Part shown: positions 1 to 5,577 of the stretch, piece by piece | Layout: each line of letters begins with the position of its first letter | Numbering within the stretch: position 1 is the first letter of the stretch | Assembly: GCA_937901445.1 (NCBI GenBank) | Contig: CALDHY010000077.1 | Coordinates: 1-5,884, forward strand | DNA: 5,884 nt | Origin: an uncultured Selenomonadales bacterium | Lineage (GTDB): Bacteria; Bacillota; Negativicutes; Selenomonadales; Selenomonadaceae | Reading direction: 5' to 3' | The notes under the pieces: model-generated | What the model was told of the DNA's origin: nothing | The model's input: the letters and a program-made list of their open reading frames with translations, nothing else | The model's database searches: none | Translations under genes and position numbers: made by a program

Positions 1-192
1 GTTGGGTGGTGGCTTGTAGTTCCAATTGTAATAGCTATTATTTGGTATTTTAAAAGTTACAAAAACTATAAAGAGAACTACTTAAATGAGCATAAAGCGG
101 AAAATGATGCAAATGCAGATGAATATATTGAGAAAAACGTTGTCCCCATACAAAATGAAATAAAGGCCTTATTTATATTATTAACTCTTTAA
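1..192 (+). CDS. C-terminal fragment of an unidentified membrane protein
   Basis: The frame is open from the first base of the window to a TAA at 190-192, giving 63 residues of a gene whose beginning lies outside. The fragment opens with a strongly hydrophobic stretch (V-G-W-W-L-V-V-P-I-V-I-A-I-I-W-Y-F, residues 1-17) that looks like a final transmembrane helix. A basic, tyrosine-rich stretch (K-S-Y-K-N-Y-K) follows, then a charged tail rich in Asn, Glu and Asp. That order would suit a helix with a cytoplasmic C-terminal tail. I do not recognise the family. Base composition matches the AT-rich gene at 252-1160, so it probably belongs to the same, possibly ciliate, genome. If so, an unseen short intron could change the last residues. 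It converges on the next gene with only 59 bases between the stop codons. Confidence 0.45.
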   Translation, partial: VGWWLVVPIVIAIIWYFKSYKNYKENYLNEHKAENDANADEYIEKNVVPIQNEIKALFILLTL

Positions 193-251
193 AAAATTAA
201 TTACATTATTCAATAAAAAAATGAATTGAATTTCTTTTCAGATATTTAGTT

Positions 252-1160
252 TCAATTGTCAACTAAATTACTTTTTTGAAATCCTGAGAATTCTAAAGAT
301 GAACTTCCAAACAAAGCATTAAATACTTTATCATAGAAATTCTTCGATCTATCATCTTTTAAATCACCAAATTTAAATTTTTCTTCAAAAATTAAAAATT
401 CTTCTTTTCTCATTTTTTTAATGAATTCATTTAATTTTTGAATTCTTTCACTAAGTATAATTACATCTTTAAAATAATCTTTATTTTTTTCTTGTGCTAA
501 TAATAAGCCAATTATATTATTTTTACCTTTATCTTTCTTCATCAGTTGGCCTTCACCCTTTGCATAATTAGAAATTTGTTGCTTCAAATTTTCAACTATG
601 GATTTGATTTGAATATCTTCCATGATATTTTGAAAGGCTTTATTTTTAAAGTCAGCTTTATTATAATTAGAGCTATTAATATTTTTTAATTTGTTCAAGG
701 ACTTAAAAGTATTACAAGAATTTTCTTTAATCAATTCATCTATATTATTTATATCCAAATTAAAAAATCTTATTCCTTTAAATTTATTTACATATTTTTG
801 AGTTTCTTTTTCTTCAAACCCACAAAAATATTTTCCTTTAATTTTAATCCCATTTTGTCTATCTCTCAGAGATTCTAAAATTTGTTTCAATTGTGCTGAT
901 TCAAAGCCTAATTTAGATATCTGTATAATATAGTCAATTTGCTCTTGGTCTAAATATCCAGGAAAAATTGAACTATCTATAGGTATATTTAACTCCATCA
1001 GTCTTTTCACCACCCAAGACAACCCTTCTGTCCTGGTGTCAGTACCTTTTTTGAGAATATTTAAATAATATTGTGTTTGCTGATTATTCAATTCCTTATA
1101 TATGTATTTTAATTGTCTTGTGCTTATGGTTAACTCTTCGATTTTATCTGAAGATATTTT
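252..1160 (-). CDS. Unidentified ciliate-like protein, 5' end lost at junction
   Basis: This is an AT-rich, Lys/Asn/Ile-rich soluble protein of about 300 visible residues, with no signal peptide or membrane helix. A TTG at 1089-1091 could be called as a start, but the frame stays open upstream to 1190. The added residues (K-I-E-E-L-T-I-S-T-R-Q-L-K-Y-I-Y-K-E-L) run naturally into the rest, so I treat the TTG as an internal Leu and the N-terminus as missing. Near the start is R-T-E-G-L-S-W-V-V-K-R-L, followed by F-P-G-Y-L-D-Q-E-Q-I-D-Y, then a probable helical or coiled-coil stretch (L-K-Q-I-L-E-S-L-R-D-R-Q). From memory, this motif order occurs in uncharacterised ciliate proteins; no function is known to me. 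All arginines are AGA or AGG (8 in the first 279 residues), 18 glutamines are CAA/CAG, and the stop is TGA. A transferred AT-rich bacterial gene is the alternative. Its 3' end converges with the gene at 1-192. Confidence 0.6.
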   Translation of the reverse strand, partial: KISSDKIEELTISTRQLKYIYKELNNQQTQYYLNILKKGTDTRTEGLSWVVKRLMELNIPIDSSIFPGYLDQEQIDYIIQISKLGFESAQLKQILESLRDRQNGIKIKGKYFCGFEEKETQKYVNKFKGIRFFNLDINNIDELIKENSCNTFKSLNKLKNINSSNYNKADFKNKAFQNIMEDIQIKSIVENLKQQISNYAKGEGQLMKKDKGKNNIIGLLLAQEKNKDYFKDVIILSERIQKLNEFIKKMRKEEFLIFEEKFKFGDLKDDRSKNFYDKVFNALFGSSSLEFSGFQKSNLVDN

Positions 1161-1470
1161 TAATAAAATTCCGCTCGGTAAACCGGTTGATTATGTTTTG
1201 GCGGGCTACGATTTATCCGGTACTGTCATTGAAAAAATCGCTCCAAATATTTCGCCGGACGATACTGACATTGAAAATCTTAATCAATGGATTCCCCCTA
1301 CTGAAGAAAATCCTCACCCCGAATTTGAATTTATCAAGCAAAAAAATTCTACTGAAGGCGTTGACGATGAATTAAACGATAAATATATTTTGAAATTTTC
1401 TTTACCGACTGAAAGAGATTTTGACTGCAAGCCGAATACAACCACGAACATTAAAATTAAACTTTTTTAA
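1102..1470 (+). CDS. 3' fragment of an unidentified acidic bacterial protein
   Basis: The frame is open from 1084 and ends with TAA at 1468-1470. An ATG at 1102 exists, but the first 15 or so residues (M-Y-F-N-C-L-V-L...) fall in the AT-rich left part and read as the antisense of that gene, with no ribosome binding site. The credible bacterial portion begins between S16 (1147) and P24 (1171), leaving roughly 100 C-terminal residues. These are rich in Asp, Glu, Asn, Pro and Thr, including I-S-P-D-D-T-D-I-E-N-L-N-Q-W-I-P-P-T-E-E and a beta-strand-like end (K-Y-I-L-K-F-S-L-P). I do not recognise a family. The stop lies 12 bases before the glucosidase start, so the two genes were probably co-transcribed, but this does not identify the protein. 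It is truncated at its 5' end by the junction. Confidence 0.5.
   Translation: MYFNCLVLMVNSSILSEDIFNKIPLGKPVDYVLAGYDLSGTVIEKIAPNISPDDTDIENLNQWIPPTEENPHPEFEFIKQKNSTEGVDDELNDKYILKFSLPTERDFDCKPNTTTNIKIKLF
1139..1172. other. Probable junction between two genomes
   Basis: Left of about 1140 the sequence is very AT-rich with AGA/AGG arginine codons. From about 1171 (CCGCTCGGTAAACCGG) composition and codon use are those of the bacterial genes that follow. The - strand frame of the left gene and the + strand frame of the right gene overlap here, which means both have been cut. The AT-rich stretch between them (around 1148-1170) would be readable in either genome, so the exact breakpoint cannot be fixed. 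No inverted repeats, target-site duplication or integrase-like site is visible. A library, amplification or assembly chimera is the simplest reading; real integration is possible but unsupported. Confidence 0.6.
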
Positions 1471-1476
1471 GGGGGC
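1469..1476 (+). promoter_or_regulatory. Ribosome binding site of the alpha-glucosidase gene
   Basis: The sequence AAGGGGGC overlaps the stop codon of the preceding gene, and its G run ends 7 bases before the ATG at 1483. It supports that start and suggests translation coupled to the upstream gene. The run of five Gs pairs with the 16S CCUCC only by accepting a G-U pair. Confidence 0.65.
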
Positions 1477-1482
1477 AAAGTT

Positions 1483-3138
1483 ATGGCGGCTGAAAATTTG
1501 AAATGGTGGCAAAAGTCGATTGTCTATCAGATTTACCCAAAAAGTTTTCAAGATACAACCGGCAGCGGCACCGGCGATTTACGCGGCGTTATTCAACATT
1601 TGGACTATCTGAAAAATTTGGGCGCAGGTGCAATTTGGTTGACGCCGGTTTATCCTTCGCCAATGATTGATAACGGCTATGACGTGGCAGATTATACGGC
1701 GATTGATCCCGCGTACGGCACAATGGCAGATTTTGAAAATTTAATTGCTGAAGCTGACAAGCGCGGTATTAAAATTGTTATGGATTTGGTTTACAATCAC
1801 AGCTCGGATAAGCACAAATGGTTTCTTGAATCAAAAAGCAACCGTACAAATGCAAAGGCGGACTGGTACATTTGGCGCGACGCCAAGCCGGACGGCAGTC
1901 CCCCTACAAATTGGCGCGGGATTTTCGGCGGCAGTGCATGGACGTGGTGCGCAGAACGTCAACAATATTATCTTCACAGTTTTGCAGTTGAGCAACCGGA
2001 TTTAAATTGGGAAAATCCTGAAGTGCGGCAAGCCCTTTATGACGCGGCGAATTTTTGGCTTGATAAAGGCGTTGGCGGTTTTCGTATCGATGCAATAGTT
2101 TACATTAAAAAACCGGCTGAATTTATTGACGGCAAGCCGGATTCTGACGGATTGGCAAGTGTTCATGACGTTTACGCCAATACTTCAGGGATTTTAAATT
2201 TTCTGTACGAATTCAAAGAAAAAGTTTTTGCGGGGCGGGATATTTTCACAGTTGCCGAAGCAAACGCAGTTAAGCCGGAAGAATTAAAATATTGGGTCGG
2301 CGAAAACGGCGCGTTCGATATGCTGTTTGAATTTAGCCACGTCAACATTATGTTTGCAAAAGGCGAGGCGTGGCATTATCCCTACGATTGGAAATTGACT
2401 GAATTAAAAAAAGTCTTAACTGACAGTCAAAAGGCAACCGCCGACAACGGCTGGTATCCAATTTATTTTGAGAATCACGATAAGCCGCGCAGTGTCAATA
2501 ATTTTTTCCCGAAAGGCACGGATACAATCAAGGCGGCAAAAGTTTTGGCGGCGGTACTTTTGACGTTACGCGGCACGCCTTTTATTTACGAAGGACAAGA
2601 ATTAGGCTGTACAAATGTTGAATGGGATTCAATCGAAGACTACGACGATATTGGCTCGCACGGGCAATACCGGCTTATGTTGCAGGAAGGCTTAACGGCG
2701 GCGCAAGCTATGAAATGTATTCACAGATTCAGCAGGGATAACGCGCGGACTCCAATGCAATGGAACGCCGAAAAAAACGCAGGGTTTTCAACCGGTAAAA
2801 CGTGGCTCCCTGTCAACGAAAATTATAAAACCGTCAACGCCGCCGCTGAAGATAAAGATTCTGATTCTGTGTTGAATTGGTACAAAAAGCTAATAGATTT
2901 ACGCGCCGCCAATAAAGAATTAATTTCCGGCGATTATCAGTTACTGTTGCCTGAAAGTGAAGAAATTTTTGCATTCTCGCGCAGTCTTGACGGCAAAACT
3001 TTTATAACCGCCGTGAATTTTTCAAACCAAAAAGTTAATCTGCCAAAAGATTTTATAGACAAAAAAATTATTATTGACAGTGAATCAAACTTTGACAAAA
3101 ATTTCTTAAAGCCGCTTGAGGCTCGAATTTACCAATAA
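1483..3138 (+). CDS. GH13 alpha-glucosidase (oligo-1,6-glucosidase / TreC-like)
   Basis: This is a complete cytoplasmic glycoside hydrolase of 551 residues, the usual length for oligo-1,6-glucosidases, maltases and trehalose-6-phosphate hydrolases. It would release glucose from the non-reducing end of short malto- or isomalto-oligosaccharides by a retaining mechanism. GH13 regions are clear: region I D-L-V-Y-N-H (101-106), region V Q-P-D-L-N-W (171-176), region II G-F-R-I-D-A-I-V-Y-I with nucleophile D203, region III T-V-A-E-A-N-A with acid/base E259, and region IV F-E-N-H-D with D333. The spacings 203-259-333 equal those of Bacillus oligo-1,6-glucosidase (199-255-329). Q-P-D-L-N-W points to subfamily 31. 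The N-terminal loop D-T-T-G-S-G-T-G-D (24-32) instead resembles E. coli TreC and lacks the usual Asn and central Asp of the metal site. A204 follows the nucleophile where 1,6-specific enzymes have Val, which leans towards alpha-1,4 activity. Residues from about 480 form the C-terminal beta domain. No signal peptide or sugar PTS gene is visible. The family is certain; the exact substrate is not. Confidence 0.93.
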   Translation: MAAENLKWWQKSIVYQIYPKSFQDTTGSGTGDLRGVIQHLDYLKNLGAGAIWLTPVYPSPMIDNGYDVADYTAIDPAYGTMADFENLIAEADKRGIKIVMDLVYNHSSDKHKWFLESKSNRTNAKADWYIWRDAKPDGSPPTNWRGIFGGSAWTWCAERQQYYLHSFAVEQPDLNWENPEVRQALYDAANFWLDKGVGGFRIDAIVYIKKPAEFIDGKPDSDGLASVHDVYANTSGILNFLYEFKEKVFAGRDIFTVAEANAVKPEELKYWVGENGAFDMLFEFSHVNIMFAKGEAWHYPYDWKLTELKKVLTDSQKATADNGWYPIYFENHDKPRSVNNFFPKGTDTIKAAKVLAAVLLTLRGTPFIYEGQELGCTNVEWDSIEDYDDIGSHGQYRLMLQEGLTAAQAMKCIHRFSRDNARTPMQWNAEKNAGFSTGKTWLPVNENYKTVNAAAEDKDSDSVLNWYKKLIDLRAANKELISGDYQLLLPESEEIFAFSRSLDGKTFITAVNFSNQKVNLPKDFIDKKIIIDSESNFDKNFLKPLEARIYQ

Positions 3139-3176
3139 AGAATATTTTTACAAAATAAGAAATGAATACAAGGAAC

Positions 3177-3281
3177 CGCCCGTCTTTGTTTTTGCTTGTG
3201 AGTAAAAATTACGAAAACCCGTAGAACGCGGCGATAATCTATAAATTACTTTTTGTTCGTCGTGAAAAACCCTGACGGGCG
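3177..3281. repeat. Imperfect long dyad in the intergenic region
   Basis: CGCCCGTC at 3177-3184 is the exact reverse complement of GACGGGCG at 3274-3281, 89 bases apart. Weaker complementarity continues inward (G plus T-run segments against A-run segments). The enclosed sequence has no convincing frame. It could be the terminal repeats of a small dispersed non-coding element, a REP- or MITE-like sequence, or the closing stem of an RNA. I cannot tell these apart without other copies from the same genome. Confidence 0.35.
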
Positions 3282-3301
3282 ATTAAAGCACTTTTCTTTT
3301 G

Positions 3302-3337
3302 ATACTTTTCTTTTTTGCTTTGGAAAAAGAAAAGTAT
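3302..3337. repeat. Perfect 14-bp hairpin with 8-base loop
   Basis: ATACTTTTCTTTTT (3302-3315) pairs perfectly with AAAAAGAAAAGTAT (3324-3337) around the loop TGCTTTGG. The left arm is preceded by a direct copy of ACTTTTCTTTT (3290-3300, repeated at 3304-3314). The stem is AT-rich with no T run after it on either strand, so it is a poor intrinsic terminator. It may be part of the same repeat element as the dyad at 3177-3281, or an RNA 3'-end stabiliser. Confidence 0.6.
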
Positions 3338-3360
3338 ATTTAAAATGAAAAAATATTAAA

Positions 3361-3400
3361 ATAAAAAGCCCGCCTGCGCGACGGGCAAATTTTTTTTATA
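3361..3400. terminator. Bidirectional intrinsic terminator
   Basis: GCCCG (3368-3372) pairs with CGGGC (3382-3386) around a nine-base loop. On the + strand a T run at 3390-3397 follows after AAA; on the - strand the stem is followed at once by TTTTTAT. It lies between the convergent glucosidase and sensor genes, 28 bases past the sensor stop codon, and can end both transcripts. The - strand version is the better one because its T run abuts the stem. The stem is only five base pairs, so strength is uncertain. Confidence 0.6.
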
Positions 3401-3413
3401 TGGTAGTTACCTT

Positions 3414-5060
3414 TTAATTTTGCGGCAAGAGTGCAACTTTTTCTAAAAGTTCACGTGTTTCACTGTCAACATCGGCAAAACCGACGCTTATTGCATTAAC
3501 AGTATTTGTACTTCCGCCTTTACCCAAATTTACGTCCACAATTCGTATCATTTCGTAATTTTTCACTCCGTCCTTGATTGTCAAATAGCGGTGTGCAGTC
3601 ATTATTTCGTTTGCCAATTTTGCGCGGATATTTTCCGGCTCAATGAATTTCAAAAAATCTTCCCTGTAAGATTCGGCAACATATTCGTTTGCATATTGAG
3701 TTAATTTTTCACGGAACGGGAACTTGTCGCCCTTTTTGACGCCTTGTAAATCGAGTGAATTTGTTTTGGCGCGGTAGCACATTCCCTCATCTCTGTTTAA
3801 ATCAACGTAATAAATACTTCGATAATCCGCCGCCACAGTTGAAACGATTGAATCAATTTCGTGCGTCTTGCGTTCATTTTCCAACATTTGATTTTGAACT
3901 TTAATTCGCTCGTGAAGTTCTTTAGATTGTTGTTGCGCCTTATTTTGAGTGTACCTTAAAGCCGCAAATGCAACAGCCGCCAACAACGCAATTACAATGT
4001 AAATATTGCTCCGCAAAAAGTCTGTAATTGAAAATTTGTAGCCGGCGTTTGAATAATCTGTAAGCGAAGAATGAATTGACGCGGCAGGTATAATGCTTGC
4101 AGTTTTATTCAAAATGTAATAAAGCGCGTGGTCGTCTTTTCGCACGGCAAAGGCAAAGTCCATCGTTTGACCGGTTGCAACGGAATATAAATCGTAGCGA
4201 TTGAAATTTTGTTGTGCGGCTTGATAGTTGTTGACAAGTGCAAAGTCTGCAAGTGAATCGTCAACTTTATCAAAAGTTTCATCCAGACTGCCGCAATTTA
4301 AAATTTCGCTGTTTGGAAAATTATTTCTCAAAAAAGTTCTGTAGTTGGAATTTGTCTCATTGACTGCAACGCGCATTTTCCTTTCAGCAGAAAGTTTGTT
4401 GCCTGAATCTTTACGAACAAGCGCGTACATTTCAGTATCGACAAAAGGATTTGTTATAAGGACGCCCATTTCTTCTGCGTCAAAATAACTCAAATGCACG
4501 GGAAAAACACAATCAATTTCGCCGGATTTAAGCGCGTTAAAAGCGTCCTTCAAAGTCGAATAGGATTTTGTTTCAAAATTCAGCGTGGCGTTTTTCATAC
4601 AATTTGTGGCAAGTGCAAGATAATCTTTCAACATTCCCGTAACATCGCCCATTGAACTCGCGCAGAATGGAAGATAATTATCAAGATAACCAACTCTAAT
4701 TGTGCCGTGTTGAGACAGCCAATTTAATTCGTCATTGGAAATAAAAGCGTTTGTGCCGGTAGTCCTCAAATATTTTTCGTGCAGGTAGTGGCTGTAAAAT
4801 CTGTTTTCTTCGTTAATTTTTTCAAGTGCTGCGTTCAATTCATTTAATAAATCCGGGCGATTTTTATTTACTGCAAAGAAAAAATCTGACTGCCCGATTC
4901 TGGCAACAGGCAGGGTAGAATAATCTTTTACGTCTTCATAAAAATCTGTGGTTACAAAGGCATCAAGTTCGCCGCTCATCAATTTTTCAATCGATTCATA
5001 TTCAGGATTATTTAAATCGACAATTTGTGGGGATATTCCGTTAGCCGCCGCCCATTGCAA
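3414..5060 (-). CDS. Periplasmic-binding/PAS sensor protein, 3' part (frameshifted)
   Basis: This is the larger, downstream part of a sensor gene whose 5' part is at 5012-5509. The TTG at 5058-5060 is only an internal Leu codon, with no signal sequence or ribosome site of its own. Residues 1 to about 100 finish a first SBP_bac_3 solute-binding domain (G-E-L-D-A-F-V-T-T-D). Residues 118 to about 340 form a second one (G-T-I-R-V-G-Y-L-D-N-Y-L-P-F; S-G-E-I-D-C-V-F-P). A single transmembrane helix follows at about 352-370, then a charged coiled-coil linker (371-400). Last comes a PAS-like domain (about 405-535) of the kind found before GGDEF or HD-GYP modules in Negativicutes (A-A-D-Y-R-S-I-Y-Y-V-D-L; V-G-F-A-D-V-D-S-E-T-R). 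The protein then stops, with no GGDEF, HD-GYP or kinase domain. It probably sensed a small solute outside the membrane; the ligand and output partner are unknown. With one extra base in the A run the whole protein would be about 698 residues. Confidence 0.8.
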   Translation of the reverse strand: MQWAAANGISPQIVDLNNPEYESIEKLMSGELDAFVTTDFYEDVKDYSTLPVARIGQSDFFFAVNKNRPDLLNELNAALEKINEENRFYSHYLHEKYLRTTGTNAFISNDELNWLSQHGTIRVGYLDNYLPFCASSMGDVTGMLKDYLALATNCMKNATLNFETKSYSTLKDAFNALKSGEIDCVFPVHLSYFDAEEMGVLITNPFVDTEMYALVRKDSGNKLSAERKMRVAVNETNSNYRTFLRNNFPNSEILNCGSLDETFDKVDDSLADFALVNNYQAAQQNFNRYDLYSVATGQTMDFAFAVRKDDHALYYILNKTASIIPAASIHSSLTDYSNAGYKFSITDFLRSNIYIVIALLAAVAFAALRYTQNKAQQQSKELHERIKVQNQMLENERKTHEIDSIVSTVAADYRSIYYVDLNRDEGMCYRAKTNSLDLQGVKKGDKFPFREKLTQYANEYVAESYREDFLKFIEPENIRAKLANEIMTAHRYLTIKDGVKNYEMIRIVDVNLGKGGSTNTVNAISVGFADVDSETRELLEKVALLPQN

Positions 5061-5509
5061 AAAAAAAGCATTCTTTGATAACTGGAGGCGTTGACACCGA
5101 CTCTTTGACCGTTCAAAGTTGCAAGGTTGCTTGAAGAAATTGAATTGTTATTAAATGCAATGAAAATGCAATAAGTTTCCGCGCCCATTGGAATTGAAGA
5201 ATACAACATTTGCGTAGCGCGTTCCGGCGTATAAGAAACGTCCGTCATTAAATCAATTTGCCCGTTTATCAACATTTGAAGAAGTTCAGACCAACTGCCG
5301 CTGACATATTCATAAGTCCAGCCGTTATAGGCGGCGATTTTCTGTTGGTAATCATAAGCGTAACCTGCGCGCCGCCCAAATTTATCAGTAAAATTGAAGG
5401 GCGATTCATACCAGCCGACGCGCACAACTTGAGCATTTGCCGCGCCGTTAAATGTCAAGACAAGGCAAATTGCAATTAAAAATTTCAAATACAAGTTTTT
5501 CAATGACAT
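5012..5509 (-). CDS. Periplasmic-binding sensor protein, 5' part (frameshifted)
   Basis: This is the N-terminal part of the sensor continued at 3414-5060. Residues 1-26 are a signal peptide: K near the start, a hydrophobic core L-I-A-I-C-L-V-L-T-F, and a likely cleavage after A-N-A before Q27. The first half of an SBP_bac_3 domain follows (V-V-R-V-G-W-Y-E-S-P-F; W-S-E-L-L-Q-M-L-I-N-G-Q-I-D-L-M-T-D). It continues through G-Q-R-V-G-V-N-A-S-S-Y-Q-R-M-L-F-F at residue 150. After that the frame leaves the domain at a homopolymer, and the last 15 residues (C-N-G-R-R-L...) are out-of-frame sequence. As written, the product would lack half of its first binding domain and all membrane and PAS parts. 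The ATG at 5507-5509 lies only 3 bases after the G6 run; a TTG two codons later (5501-5503) would have a more usual spacing. The gene lies downstream of mraY on the same strand, 68 bases after its stop. Confidence 0.8.
   Translation of the reverse strand: MSLKNLYLKFLIAICLVLTFNGAANAQVVRVGWYESPFNFTDKFGRRAGYAYDYQQKIAAYNGWTYEYVSGSWSELLQMLINGQIDLMTDVSYTPERATQMLYSSIPMGAETYCIFIAFNNNSISSSNLATLNGQRVGVNASSYQRMLFFCNGRRLTEYPHKLSI
5059..5067 (-). other. A9/T9 homopolymer frameshift in the sensor gene
   Basis: On the coding strand the sequence reads C, nine Ts, then GC. The upstream frame gives M-L-F-F-C-N-G, while the downstream frame gives F-L-Q-W-A-A-A-N-G, which continues the binding domain. Ten Ts (or seven) would join the two frames without a break. 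A sequencing or assembly length error is the most likely cause. A true inactivating deletion or transcriptional slippage on the T run are the alternatives. Confidence 0.85.
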
Positions 5510-5555
5510 TTGCCCCCCATTTTTTATTGAAGGTAAAATGAGAAAATTTAAACAT
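5448..5555 (-). CDS. Possible 35-residue leader ORF overlapping the sensor start
   Basis: An ATG at 5553-5555 sits 6 bases after a good ribosome site (GAGGTG, 5562-5567), which is better spaced than the G run before the sensor ATG. The frame runs 35 codons (M-F-K-F-S-H-F-T-F-N-K-K-W-G...) to a TAA at 5448-5450, overlapping the sensor signal-peptide codons in another frame. It might be a leader peptide coupling translation to the sensor. Alternatively, it could be the sensor's real start if the G6 run (5513-5518) were one base shorter, which would fuse the frames. No homology is known to me, and it may be chance. Confidence 0.25.
   Translation of the reverse strand: MFKFSHFTFNKKWGANVIEKLVFEIFNCNLPCLDI
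5513..5518 (-). promoter_or_regulatory. G6 ribosome binding site of the sensor gene
   Basis: Six Gs followed by CAA directly precede the sensor ATG (5507-5509). The context GGGGGCAAA is shared with the glucosidase gene's ribosome site, which supports its being a real site in this genome. Spacing to the ATG is short (3 bases) and better for the TTG two codons downstream (9 bases). Confidence 0.5.
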
Positions 5556-5577
5556 AAAAAACACCTCTATAAAATTT

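Noticed and set aside
190..279. Read-through of TAA (190) and TAG (247) as Gln to a TGA at 277
   Set aside because: The neighbouring gene, probably from the same genome, has 18 Gln codons and none is TAA or TAG, so a reassigned code is unlikely. The extension would also overlap that gene's end.
1089..1091. TTG as start of the AT-rich - strand gene
   Set aside because: The frame continues upstream with similar sequence that fits the protein, and no ribosome site precedes the TTG.
1..1140. AT-rich left part as a bacterial defence or phage island
   Set aside because: Such islands are common and AT-rich, but no bacterial defence domain, ribosome site, integrase or repeat is visible. Exclusive AGR use and the motif fit a ciliate better. 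It is kept as the alternative explanation.
1073..1375. + strand open frame of about 100 codons
   Set aside because: It spans the junction, overlaps the better-supported frame ending at 1470, has no ribosome site, and its product is a low-complexity hydrophobic shadow.
1745..2095. Two short frames (one on each strand) inside the glucosidase gene
   Set aside because: They lie wholly within codons for the GH13 catalytic motifs and have no ribosome sites or recognisable domains.
5258..5479. + strand open frame opposite the sensor signal-peptide region
   Set aside because: It is antisense to a clear SBP_bac_3 domain and has no family resemblance.
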